Shown here: positions 35,114 through 44,800 of the stretch, in pieces | How positions within the stretch are numbered: the stretch's first letter is position 1 | Layout of the letters: every line of letters begins with the position of its first letter | NCBI GenBank assembly: GCA_964429385.1 | Contig: CAYSBR010000023.1 | Coordinates: 1 to 64,000 of the forward strand | Direction of reading: 5' to 3' | DNA length: 64,000 bases | Source of the DNA: UBA2377 sp964429385 | GTDB taxonomy: Bacteria > Verrucomicrobiota > Verrucomicrobiia > Opitutales > Opitutaceae | Notes under the pieces: generated by a model | What the model was told of the DNA's origin: nothing | Database searches by the model: none | Seen by the model: only the letters and a program-made list of their open reading frames with translations | Made by a program: the position numbers and the translations under genes

Positions 35114-36248
35114 CAATTGACATCCTTTCGGGGTAAACCACCCGACCACGGGTGAGGATATCATCCCCATGCACGCTGTGCTGGATATCCGCCAGCCGCA
35201 CCGCATCCGCCAGCCGCTCGGTGCGCAGCCCCTGCAGCATCCCCCGCGCTTTGACATCGGCCAGCAACACCGGGGCGCGATACACAAAAAAATAGTCAAT
35301 CTGGCGCTCGCGCAGCATCTGGCTCATTAGCTTGGGGCCGCCCTCCAGATAGACGCCGCTGATCCGCTGCTCCACGCACGCGCGCCGAAACTCCGCAAAG
35401 TTCACCCGCTGCGTCGGCGAAGGCAGACACCAGACCTGCACCCCCATATCCCGCAGCTTGCGCACATAACCCATCCCCCCGTGCGGCGTCGTCACCACGA
35501 TGGTGCGCTCCCGATATTCGTCGGTATAAACCTTGGGCAGATATTTGTGCACGACGCTCCGCAGCAGCCCGTCGAAGACAAAACGGATGGGGCACCACGG
35601 CTCGGTGTCCGGAAGTCGGGCGGTGAGTTGCGGATCATCCGCCATCACCGTACCCGCCCCCACGGCGATCGCCGGGAACAGCCGCCGCCAGCGCATCACA
35701 TCCGCGCGGGCGGTTTCACCGGTGATCCAACGCGAATCTCCCGAACGGCAGGCAATGTGGCCGTCGAGGGTCACGGCGGATTTTGCCGCCAGCAAGGGGC
35801 CGCCGGTCGTGATCCAATGATTGAAGATCAGGTTCAGATCGGCACACTCGTGCTCCAGCACTCCGGTCACCACCTCGATCCCCGCCGCCCGCAACACGGC
35901 AAAGCCCCTCCCCGCATGCGCGGGATTCGGATCGGTCGCCCCCACCACCACCCGCTTGATGCCCGAGGCGATGATCGCATCCGTACAGGCCCCCGTGCGT
36001 CCCTCGGTCGAGCAGGGCTCCAGGGTCACATACAAAGTCGTCCCGGCGTGCGGTGGGCCGCCATAAGCCTGCAACGCCTGCTTCTCCGCATGCGGACCGC
36101 CATCCGGCGCCGTCGCACCCGCCGCCACAACGCGCCCCTCCTCCACGATCACCGCCCCCACCATGGGATTCGGATGCGTGTTGCCCCAGACACCGCGCGC
36201 CTGCTCCAAGGCCCGGCGCATGAACACCTCGTCGTCAGCCGCGGACAT
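35088..36248 (-). CDS. ribD: Bifunctional riboflavin deaminase/reductase RibD
   Basis: 386 residues from the ATG before SAADDEVFMRRALEQA. The N-terminal cytidine-deaminase-like domain has HPNPMVGAVIVEEGRV, the zinc and catalytic HAEKQAL, and PCSTEGRTGACTDAII with two zinc Cys. The C-terminal ~220-residue domain is the reductase (RibD_C), with SAVTLDGHIACRSGDSRWI. It performs the deamination and ribosyl reduction steps of riboflavin synthesis. It overlaps the MBL hydrolase start by 14 nt and rdgB by 26 nt. Confidence 0.95.
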   Translation of the reverse strand: MSAADDEVFMRRALEQARGVWGNTHPNPMVGAVIVEEGRVVAAGATAPDGGPHAEKQALQAYGGPPHAGTTLYVTLEPCSTEGRTGACTDAIIASGIKRVVVGATDPNPAHAGRGFAVLRAAGIEVVTGVLEHECADLNLIFNHWITTGGPLLAAKSAVTLDGHIACRSGDSRWITGETARADVMRWRRLFPAIAVGAGTVMADDPQLTARLPDTEPWCPIRFVFDGLLRSVVHKYLPKVYTDEYRERTIVVTTPHGGMGYVRKLRDMGVQVWCLPSPTQRVNFAEFRRACVEQRISGVYLEGGPKLMSQMLRERQIDYFFVYRAPVLLADVKARGMLQGLRTERLADAVRLADIQHSVHGDDILTRGRVVYPERMSIDETVFSLG

Positions 36249-36870
36249 AGGGATTGTGCTGTTTTTCCTCACCCACGGTTGTCGCCGGACCATGACCCGG
36301 ATAAACCACAGTCTCATCAGGCAGACTGTAAATCTGCCGGCGGATCGAATCAGCCAGGGTCTCCATGCTCCCGCCGGGCAGATCCGTGCGACCGACGCTG
36401 CCCTGGAAAAGCGCATCGCCGACAAGGGCCAGTTTGGCTTCAGGCAGAAGGAAAAGCACATTCCCCGGACAATGCCCTGGCACATGCCGCACTTCCACCC
36501 CGGTGCCCAGCGCGCTGAAGCGGTCCCCCTGCGCCACCCACTCGTCCACCTTCACCGGTTCCAGCCTGAGTCCCGGCATGAGAAATTCCCGCATCACCTC
36601 CGGCGTTTCAATCAACACCTGATCAGCGCGATGGGCCTTCACCTTGGCCCCGCTTTCCCGCACCACTTCGGCGCCGCCCTGAGTGTGATCCCAATGGCCG
36701 TGGGTGAGCCACAACTCCGTCAACCGGCAGCCATCCTTGGTTAATTGCGTGTTCACCTCCCGCCACACGCCCCCGGGGGCATCCACCAACACCGCCTCGC
36801 CGCGCTCGGGTGCGGTTAGAAGGTAGGCGTTCGTCTGAATCGGCCCGGCCGGGATCACATAAAGGTTCAT
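36235..36870 (-). CDS. MBL-fold metallo-hydrolase (glyoxalase II-like)
   Basis: 211 residues from the ATG before NLYVIPAGPIQTNAYLL. The metal-binding motif is LTHGHWDHTQGG (HxHxDH), followed by VRHVPGHCPGNVLFLL and a late VYPGHGPAT His. This small single-domain group includes glyoxalase-II-like and persulfide dioxygenase relatives; specificity is not evident. It is first in an overlapping run with ribD and rdgB and diverges from leuB across an 89-nt gap that must hold both promoters. Confidence 0.9.
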   Translation of the reverse strand: MNLYVIPAGPIQTNAYLLTAPERGEAVLVDAPGGVWREVNTQLTKDGCRLTELWLTHGHWDHTQGGAEVVRESGAKVKAHRADQVLIETPEVMREFLMPGLRLEPVKVDEWVAQGDRFSALGTGVEVRHVPGHCPGNVLFLLPEAKLALVGDALFQGSVGRTDLPGGSMETLADSIRRQIYSLPDETVVYPGHGPATTVGEEKQHNPYVRG

Positions 36871-36959
36871 CCGGCGCAGTCCATTGGGTTTGCTCTCTGC
36901 TGCAACGGTGAAAATTCCCTTCCCCTTTCGGCGCACCCTTGCTACCTCCGTCGCCTCTT

Positions 36960-38060
36960 ATGCCATCGCTCAAGTTTGCCGTCCTTGCCGGGGATTACAT
37001 CGGGCCCGAGGTCATGACCGAGGCCCTGCGCGTGCTCAACCACGTCGCAACCCAGGAAGGGCTGTCCCTCGACTACACCGAGGCGCCCGTCGGCGGCGCC
37101 GCCATTGATCTGCATGGCACCGCGTTGCCCGAGTCCACCCTCAAGGTCTGCGCCGATGCCGATGCCATTCTGTTCGGCTCCGTCGGCGGGCCCAAATGGG
37201 AAAAACTCCCGCCGAAGGAACAACCCGAGCGCGCCGCACTCCTGCCCCTGCGCAAACACTTCACTCTTTTTGCCAACATCCGCCCCGGCCTGCTCTACCG
37301 CGAACTCGCCGATGCCTCGCCGCTGAAAACCGAACGCATCCCCGACGGCATTGATATCGTGTGCATCCGCGAACTCACCGGCGGCATCTACTTCGGCCAG
37401 CCCAAGCAGACCACCACCCTGCCGGACGGCGACATCCAGGCGTTGGACACGATGGTTTATCGCAAAAGCGAGATTGAACGCATCACCGCCACCGCGATCA
37501 CCGCCGCGCGCGCCCGCAAAAAGCGTCTCTGCTCGGTGGACAAAGCCAACGTGCTCGAAACCTCCGTCCTCTGGCGCAAGACCGTCACCGACTACGTCGC
37601 CCAGCACGCGCCGGACATCGTCCTCTCCCACATGTATGTGGACAATGCGGCGATGCAGCTCGCGCGCGATCCCAACCAGTTCGATGTGTTTGTGACCGAA
37701 AACATGTTCGGCGACATCCTCTCCGATGAGATGGCCGTCATCTGCGGCTCCCTCGGCATGCTGTCCTCCGCCTCGCTGGGCGCGGGCAAAAACTCCCTCG
37801 ACCTGCCCTTCGGGCTCTACGAGCCGGCCGGCGGCACCGCCCCCGACATCGCCGGCAAGGGCCTCGCCAACCCCTGCGCCCAGATTCTCTCGGCCGCTGC
37901 CATGCTCCGCTACAGCTTTGGCCTCGCCGCCGTCGCCACGCGGATCGAAGCCGCCGTCAAGACCGCCGTCACCAGCGGCACGCGCACCGGCGACATCGCT
38001 TTTGGACGCCCCTCCGTCGGCACCCGGGCGATGGCCGACGCCATCATTTCCAATCTTTAA
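36960..38060 (+). CDS. leuB: 3-isopropylmalate dehydrogenase
   Basis: 366 residues. It oxidises 3-isopropylmalate with NAD+ in leucine synthesis. It starts LKFAVLAGDYIGPEVMTEAL, has ICIRELTGGIYFG, VDKANVLETSVLWRK (catalytic Lys), YVDNAAMQL and FVTENMFGDILSDEMA (metal Asp), then GGTAPDIAGKGLANP, all in family order. leuA and leuCD are not in the window. alaS begins 10 nt after its stop, so they share a transcript. Confidence 0.96.
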   Translation: MPSLKFAVLAGDYIGPEVMTEALRVLNHVATQEGLSLDYTEAPVGGAAIDLHGTALPESTLKVCADADAILFGSVGGPKWEKLPPKEQPERAALLPLRKHFTLFANIRPGLLYRELADASPLKTERIPDGIDIVCIRELTGGIYFGQPKQTTTLPDGDIQALDTMVYRKSEIERITATAITAARARKKRLCSVDKANVLETSVLWRKTVTDYVAQHAPDIVLSHMYVDNAAMQLARDPNQFDVFVTENMFGDILSDEMAVICGSLGMLSSASLGAGKNSLDLPFGLYEPAGGTAPDIAGKGLANPCAQILSAAAMLRYSFGLAAVATRIEAAVKTAVTSGTRTGDIAFGRPSVGTRAMADAIISNL

Positions 38061-38070
38061 TCCACCTTCC

Positions 38071-40776
38071 ATGACCTCCGCCGAGATCCGCCAGAGCTTT
38101 CTCGATTTCTTTGCGCAGCAAGGGCACACCATCGTGCCCTCCGCCTCGCTGCTGCCCGACTCCCCGGGATTGCTCTTCACCAATGCCGGCATGAACCAGT
38201 TCGTGCCCATCTTTCTCGGCGACCGCGCGCCTGATGTCTCAAAATGGGCCGGCGCCCGCCCCGGCAAGGATACCCGGGCCGCGGACACGCAGAAATGCAT
38301 CCGCGCCGGCGGCAAACACAACGACCTGGAGGACGTCGGCTTCGACACCTACCACCACACGATGTTTGAGATGCTGGGCAACTGGTCCTTCGGCGATTAC
38401 TTCAAAAAGGAATCCATCAACTGGGGCTGGGAACTCATCACCAAGGTCTGGGGCATGCCGGCCAAGCGGCTCTTCGCCACAGTCTATGCGCCCGACAAGA
38501 CGAAAGGCGATCCCGCGGACTTCGATCAGGAGGCCTACGACATCTGGGCCGCGATCTTCCAAAAAGAAGGGCTCGATCCCGCGGTGCACATCGTCCACGG
38601 CAATAAGAAGGATAATTTCTGGATGATGGGCGACACCGGTCCCTGCGGCCCGTGCTCCGAGATTCATTTCAACCTCCTCCCCTCTGACGACGAAGCGGAA
38701 GGCCGCAAGCTGGTGAACAGTTCCAGCCCCCGCTGCATCGAGATCTGGAACAACGTCTTCATCCAGTTCAACGCCAACGCCGACGGCTCCTTCGCCCCGC
38801 TCGCCGCCAAGCATGTGGACACCGGCATGGGCTTCGAACGCGTCGCCGGCATCCACGCCTCAAGCAAGGGCTTCACCGATTTCACCGCCGAGCCCTCCAA
38901 CTACGAGGCCGACGTCTTTGCCCCGCTTTTCCAAAAAATCACCGCCCTCTCCGGCAAAGTTTACCACGGCACGGTGCCGACCAAACGCGAAGGTCTGACC
39001 GAACAGGAAAACACCGACATCGCCTTCCGCGTCCTGGCCGACCACGCGCGCACCATCAGTTGCGCCATCGCCGATGGCATTCTCCCCGGCAACGAAGGTC
39101 GCAACTACGTCATCCGCCGCATCCTTCGCCGTGGCATTCTTTACGGCAAGAAACTGGGTCTTGCGACCGGCTTCTTCGAACAACTCGTCGAACCTGTCGT
39201 CGAGTCGCTCGGCCCGGTTTTCCCCGAACTGAAGCAGCAGCAGTCGATCATCCAACGCGTGATCCGCAGTGAAGAGGAGAGTTTTGGGCGAACGCTGGAG
39301 AAAGGTCTGAATATGTTCCATTTCGCCATTGATCTCCATCCCAACACCAAACTGGTAACAGGTGAGCTAGCATTCCAGCTCTATGACACTTACGGTTTCC
39401 CGCTCGACATGACTCAGCTGCTCGCCACCGAGCGCGGGCTCACGGTCGATACCGTCGAATTCGAACGACTCATGGAGCAGCAGCGCGAACGCGCGCGCGC
39501 CGCCCAGAAAAAGGAAATCATCGTCGCCGCGACCGAGGGTGAGGAAACAAACCTCACGCCGACGAAATTCCTTGGCTACACCGAGACACACGCGCCCGGC
39601 CAACTCACCGACATCATCAAGACCGAGAAAGACACCTTCCTCATCTTCGATCAGACGCCTTTCTACGCCGAGATGGGCGGACAGGCCGGCGATGCCGGCA
39701 CCGCGCTCATCGACGGGCAACTCGTCCACATCTCCGATTGCGTGAAGGACAAGGCCGGCCGCCACCTCCACAAAATTGCCGCGGACAGTCCCGTCGTCGC
39801 GACCGGAGCCCAAGCCGAACTCGCCGTTGACGTGATCCGCCGCCGCGCGATCAACCGGCACCACTCCGCCGCGCATCTCATCCACTGGGCGCTGCGCAAG
39901 GTGCTCGGCACGCACGTCCGCCAGGCGGGCACCTCCAAGACCGCCGACCGTATGCGCTTCGACTTCTCGCATTTCGAAGCCACCACGCCCGCGCAGCTCC
40001 GCGAGGTCGAGCAACTCGTCAACAACAAGGTCATTGATAACGCCAAGGTCGAAATTTACGAAACCGAGTTCGACAAGAAGCCCGAGGGAACCCTCGCCTT
40101 TTTCGGCGACAAATACGGCAAGTTCGTCCGCGTCGTGGATATCGGCGGCTACAGCCGCGAACTCTGCGGTGGGACGCATGTCGCCAGCACCGGCGAGATC
40201 GGCCTGATCAAGATCGTCGCCGAAATGGCCATCGCCGCCGGCACCCGCCGGATCGAGGCCGTCGCCGGCGCGCCCGCCTACGCCCTGGTCGAAACCCACG
40301 AAGCCGCGCTCAAGGCTGTCGGGATCAAGCTCAACGCCGGACCGCAGGATGTCTCCGCCAAGCTGGATACCCTCCTCGCCCAACAAAAAGAACTGGAACG
40401 CAAGCTGAAGGCCTTCGAGGCCAAGGCCGCCGCGGCACAGGCTGACGAACTGGCCGCTCAGGCCGTTGAAAAGGACGGACTCAAGTGGGTCTCAGCCCTC
40501 GTCACCGCCGAGAACCAGGATGGTCTCCGCTCGCTTGGCAGCCAGTTGCTGCACAAAGTCGGCCCCGGTGCGGTCGTGCAACTCGGCGCGCTGCTCGACG
40601 GCAAAGTCGCGCTCGTCGCGTATTGCTCGCCCGAAGCCATCCAAGCCGGCCTCGCCGCCGGCAAGCTCATCGGCGCTCTCGCCGGCAAGCTCGGGGGCAA
40701 AGGCGGCGGCAAGCCCGACTACGCCCAGGGTGGCGGCGGCGATGCCAACAAGCTGGCCGAGGCCCTGAAGTTATAA
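38071..40776 (+). CDS. alaS: Alanyl-tRNA synthetase
   Basis: 901 residues. The class II catalytic core opens IRQSFLDFFAQQGHTIVPS, with FTNAGMNQFVPIFLG and TYHHTMFEMLGNWSFGDYF. The editing domain carries RHHSAAHLIHWAL and CGGTHV, supplying the zinc ligands that clear Ser-tRNA and Gly-tRNA. A coiled-coil and the C-Ala domain ending in GGKGGGKPDYAQGGG complete a full-length enzyme. Its start was placed at the ATG before TSAEIRQSF; the frame is open upstream into leuB. tRNA-Ala lies at 3640. Confidence 0.97.
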   Translation: MTSAEIRQSFLDFFAQQGHTIVPSASLLPDSPGLLFTNAGMNQFVPIFLGDRAPDVSKWAGARPGKDTRAADTQKCIRAGGKHNDLEDVGFDTYHHTMFEMLGNWSFGDYFKKESINWGWELITKVWGMPAKRLFATVYAPDKTKGDPADFDQEAYDIWAAIFQKEGLDPAVHIVHGNKKDNFWMMGDTGPCGPCSEIHFNLLPSDDEAEGRKLVNSSSPRCIEIWNNVFIQFNANADGSFAPLAAKHVDTGMGFERVAGIHASSKGFTDFTAEPSNYEADVFAPLFQKITALSGKVYHGTVPTKREGLTEQENTDIAFRVLADHARTISCAIADGILPGNEGRNYVIRRILRRGILYGKKLGLATGFFEQLVEPVVESLGPVFPELKQQQSIIQRVIRSEEESFGRTLEKGLNMFHFAIDLHPNTKLVTGELAFQLYDTYGFPLDMTQLLATERGLTVDTVEFERLMEQQRERARAAQKKEIIVAATEGEETNLTPTKFLGYTETHAPGQLTDIIKTEKDTFLIFDQTPFYAEMGGQAGDAGTALIDGQLVHISDCVKDKAGRHLHKIAADSPVVATGAQAELAVDVIRRRAINRHHSAAHLIHWALRKVLGTHVRQAGTSKTADRMRFDFSHFEATTPAQLREVEQLVNNKVIDNAKVEIYETEFDKKPEGTLAFFGDKYGKFVRVVDIGGYSRELCGGTHVASTGEIGLIKIVAEMAIAAGTRRIEAVAGAPAYALVETHEAALKAVGIKLNAGPQDVSAKLDTLLAQQKELERKLKAFEAKAAAAQADELAAQAVEKDGLKWVSALVTAENQDGLRSLGSQLLHKVGPGAVVQLGALLDGKVALVAYCSPEAIQAGLAAGKLIGALAGKLGGKGGGKPDYAQGGGGDANKLAEALKL

Positions 40777-40854
40777 AGGCAACCGCGTAAGCCAAGGCAC
40801 AGCCGCACCGTGCCTGATAGTCGGATGCTTTCATCCTTGTCGTCCAAGGCTAAC

Positions 40855-40886
40855 GCCAAATGGCATTAATATTAATGCCATTTGGC
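40855..40886. promoter_or_regulatory. Perfect 32-bp palindrome, likely operator of the Xre-RES module
   Basis: GCCAAATGGCATTAAT is followed directly by its exact reverse complement, with no loop and an AT-rich centre. It lies 78 nt after alaS and 42 nt before the antitoxin ATG. Xre-type antitoxins repress their own operons by binding palindromes, so operator is the best reading. The lack of a loop and of a T run speaks against a terminator. Confidence 0.7.
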
Positions 40887-40928
40887 AAAATGGGTTGAAA
40901 TTATGGAAGGGGGCGCCACAGTGGAGGC

Positions 40929-41345
40929 ATGAAAGCGAAGAAGACCAAGGCGATCACCTACCCCGAGTTGCAGGACAACCACGCCATGGTCCGCAAAGTC
41001 GAGGAAGGGCTCCCCGTGATGGAGGTTGTGCGCTTCAGCAAACAAGCCGGCTTCACCAATGATGAGCTGGCCCGGCTCATCCAAATCCCTCTCCGCACCT
41101 ATGCTCGCCGGGTGGCCGGCAAAGAACGCCTCAAGACCCATGAGGGCGAGCGGGCTGCGCGGTTGATGCGCCTCTTCAACCGGGCCAGAGAGGTCTTCGG
41201 CAGCGATGAAAACACCCGCGGCTGGTTCAACGCCCGTGTTCTGGCACTGGGCTGGAAAACCCCGCTGGAATACGCCCAGACCGAGCCCGGGGCGCGTGAG
41301 GTCGAGAATATCATCGGCCGCATCGAGCACGGTATCGTGTCGTGA
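40929..41345 (+). CDS. Xre/MbcA/ParS-type antitoxin (DUF2384)
   Basis: 138 residues. An N-terminal helix-turn-helix region (FTNDELARLIQIPLRTYARR) is followed by the toxin-binding half with LMRLFNRAREVFG, GWFNARVLALGWKTPLEYA and a final EVENIIGRIEHGI. This is the layout of Xre-MbcA-ParS antitoxins that pair with RES toxins. It neutralises the downstream toxin and probably represses the operon at the 32-bp palindrome. The stop overlaps the toxin GTG by 4 nt. Confidence 0.93.
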   Translation: MKAKKTKAITYPELQDNHAMVRKVEEGLPVMEVVRFSKQAGFTNDELARLIQIPLRTYARRVAGKERLKTHEGERAARLMRLFNRAREVFGSDENTRGWFNARVLALGWKTPLEYAQTEPGAREVENIIGRIEHGIVS

Positions 41346-41806
41346 GCGATTTGACGGTCTGGCGGCTCTGCGCCGCCAAATATGCCACCACGGCCTACTC
41401 CGGCGAAGGGGCCGAGATGGTCGGCGGGCGGTGGTCCCCGCCGGGAGTCAGGCTGGCCTACACCGCCGAATCACGCGCGCTGGCTGTCGTCGAGATTCTG
41501 GCCAATGTTGACGAAGCCAGCCGGCTATTCGCCCTCAAGTGGGTGATGGTCCCGGCGGAAGTCCCCGTTGCCCTGTTGGAGAAGCCGCCCCGATTCCCCG
41601 AGGACTGGCGCCAGTATCCACACCCGGCAGGAACCCAACGGATCGGCGCGGAGTGGGCCCAAACCGCCCGCAGTGCGGCCCTGCGTGTGCCCAGCGCTGT
41701 TGTGCCGGGCGAATTCAATTACCTGCTCAATCCCGCTCATCCTGAATTTGTCCGCATCAGGCTCGGCGAGCCCGAGCCGTTCACGTTTGATCCCCGGTTG
41801 CGATAA
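41342..41806 (+). CDS. RES-domain NAD-degrading toxin
   Basis: 154 residues with GTG start. The R-E-S triad of the family can be placed: Arg in MVGGRWSPPG (residue ~29), Glu in AVVEIL (~44), Ser in VPSAVVPGEFNYLLNP (~118). RES toxins consume NAD+ and stop growth. The gene looks intact with full length. Coupled to the antitoxin by a GTGA overlap. It ends 6 nt before the convergent hybrid kinase, so there is no room for a separate terminator. Confidence 0.93.
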   Translation: MSDLTVWRLCAAKYATTAYSGEGAEMVGGRWSPPGVRLAYTAESRALAVVEILANVDEASRLFALKWVMVPAEVPVALLEKPPRFPEDWRQYPHPAGTQRIGAEWAQTARSAALRVPSAVVPGEFNYLLNPAHPEFVRIRLGEPEPFTFDPRLR

Positions 41807-41812
41807 AGCACC

Positions 41813-44800
41813 TCAGGCGCCGGGCCGGCCTCCTCCCGCCCAGCGCTCCAAGGCCGCCTGCATGTCAGCACGCCGCACCGGCTTGCTGATGAAGTCACAC
41901 ATGCCGACCTGCATGCAGTGTTCGCGATCCTCAACCGTGTTGTTTGCCGTGATGGCCACGATGGGCGGCGGCGGGGTGAGCTGACGGCGAATCTCCAGCG
42001 TCGCAGCGAAGCCATCCATCTCCGGCATGCGACAATCCATGAAGATGACGGCATAGTCCTTGAGCCGGGCCAGAGCCACGGCCTCGACACCGTTCACCGC
42101 CACATCCACCCGGCAGCCCAGACTCTCCAGCAGCTTGCGCACCACCAGCCGGTTGACCGCCTCATCATCAGCCAGCAATACCTGCACAGGAAAGTGCGCA
42201 GCCTGCTCTTCCACCACTTGAGCAACCGGCTTCGACGTCTTCACCAGCGCAGCCTCCAGAGCCTCTTCCAGCGCCTTGGCGCTCAGCAGTGGTTTGCGCA
42301 CCACGGTGGCAATGGGATAACCGATTTCCGGCGCAGGGCGCGACGGCCGGTGCGTCAGCAGCACCACATGCAGCGGCGGGCCCACCGGCAGCGCCCAAAG
42401 TTCCCGACCAATGCCCAGACCATTCAAGATCGCCAGACTCTCATCCAGCAGCAAAAATACCGGATACGGGCCGGGTGCGGCTTCGCGCAGCCACCCCACC
42501 GCCTCGGGCCATGCAGCCGTCGCCTGTGCGGTATAACCCGCGCGCGCCAGCATGGCCTGGGTGGCCACCCGGGCCGGCTCAAGGTCGTCCACGACAATCA
42601 CACCTGCGGCATGCCGTGGCATGAGGGTCGCCGTTCCCGGCGCGAAAGGCAGTTCCACCCGAAAAACCGAACCGCGCCCGGGTGTGCTGCGCACCACGAT
42701 ACTTCCGCCCATCAGCGCCGCCAGCCGACGGCAGATGGCCAGACCGAGCCCGGTGCCACCATGCCGCCGCGTGGTTGAAATATCCCCTTGGGAAAAACGC
42801 TCGAAAAGGCGGGACTGCGCCTCCGCCGTAATGCCCACGCCCGTATCGCTGATTGTGAAAGCCAGCCAGGGGTGCTCTCCCCTGCCTTCACCCGCCGGCA
42901 GCGATTCCACCGCGAGAACAACATGCCCACGCTCGGTGAATTTGAGGGCGTTGCCGACCAGATTCAGCAGAATCTGCCGGAGCCTCGCCGCATCGCCCAC
43001 CAATCGTTCCGGCACGGAGGGCGGCACCATCAGGACCAGCTGCAGATCCTTCTGGAGCGCCCTTGGTATCCCCACCTCCATGACTTCGGACAGCAGCGTC
43101 CCCAGCTCGAATTCGCTCTGCTCGATGCGCACATGACCGGACTCAATCTTCGAGAAGTCGAGAATGTCGTTGATCACGGCGAGCAAAGCTTCCGCCGACG
43201 CGCGAAGCGTCACCATGTGCGTGCGCTGCTCCTCGTTGAGCGGAGTACCGAGGATCAGATCCGCCGAACCGATCACGCCATTGAGCGGAGTGCGGATCTC
43301 GTGGCTCATCGTGGCGAGAAAGTCGCTTTTCGCACGACTGGCCGACATGGCGGAGACCGACTCCTGCTCCGCCTGCATCGCCCTCGCCCGCTCGGCCGCC
43401 AGCGCCGCCGCCTGCTCCAATCGCTCGCTTTCCCGGCGGTGCCGATAGTTGAGCACAACAAAAATACCTCCGCCCACCAACAGCACCAGCGCACCGATCC
43501 ACGCGGCACGAAACCACCAGGTCTGCCAGAAAAATGCTTCAACCAAGATCGGCAGTTCAACCGGGGGATTCGCCTCCCCCTCGGCATTGGGTGCCTTCAC
43601 CCGGAAGACATAGCGCCCCGGTTTGAGGTCGGGCAGCCGGGCCACCCGCTCGGCCCCCGCCGCGATCCAATCCGTGTCGATTCCTGCAACCTGATAGAAA
43701 AAATTAACGCGCGCCCCCAGCCCGAAGCTCACCCCTGTATAGCGGATATCCACGCGCTGGGTGCCCGCCGGCACCCTAGCCCCGCTCGCCGCGTTGAACG
43801 GCAAATCGACGCCATCCGCCTGCACGGTCTGCACATGCACGCGCGGGGTTGTTCGCTGGCGTTTCGCCCGCTGCGGGGTGGTCGTGACAAGCCCGCGAAT
43901 GGTGGCAAACCACAGCCGCCCATCCGCCGCCGCCAGGCTCACCGCCTGGAATCCGCTGCGTCCGATGGCACTGCGCATGCCATCCGCCTGATCATAATAA
44001 TCGGAATCCACCCGCACCGCCTTCCCCTCTCTTGCCGCCGCCAAGGACCCGGCCTTAAACCGGTGAATCCCGGTGGAGGACAAGGCCCATAAATCACCGC
44101 CCTGGTCTTCCACCAAGGAAACAAACCCGGCATTGGGCGGCAAACTTGAAGATGGGTACACATACCAACCCGAGCCCGACTGCCTTGCCAGCAAACCGTC
44201 GGCGCCTCCCAGCCAGAGCCCCCCCGCCCGGTCCCTGTAAACCGCTTCAACCCGCGCAAAAGGAGCCGCGCCTCCACCGGGTCCGGCCACCTGCTCAAAA
44301 CTCCCGTTCATCAGCCGCCACACGCCTTTCTGACGCCCGATCGCCCAGATCACGCCGGCCGCATCTTCGGCAAAGGCGTGAAATATGCCCGCGGGATTGG
44401 TGGTCTCCTCATGCACAAAAAAGCGCCCCTCCTCATATCGGGCGATACCCTGACTGCCCCCAATCCACAACCGTCCGCGCGAATCAAAAAAAAGTCCGTA
44501 AACGTGGGCCGACCCGGTTACTTCGCGCCCAAAAGCTTCGGCCCCGCCCGCACGGATCCGGACCAGGCCTTCGTCATGCAACCCCAGCCAAAGTTCGCCG
44601 TCGGCCCCCGTTTGCACCGCATGCACCCATGACCGATCGTTGAGGTTAACATCGGTGCGGTTGATGGGCGGACCAAATTCATGGCCATCAAACGGTCGCA
44701 CGCCCCCACCATGCGTCGCCACCAACAGATCGCCTGGCGCACGCTCGACGACGGCATTGATGATCGGCTGCCACAGTCCGCGTTCCTCGCCGAACACAGT

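Noticed and set aside
40855..40886. Palindrome as terminator of alaS
   Set aside because: It has no loop, an AT centre and no T run; an operator fits better.
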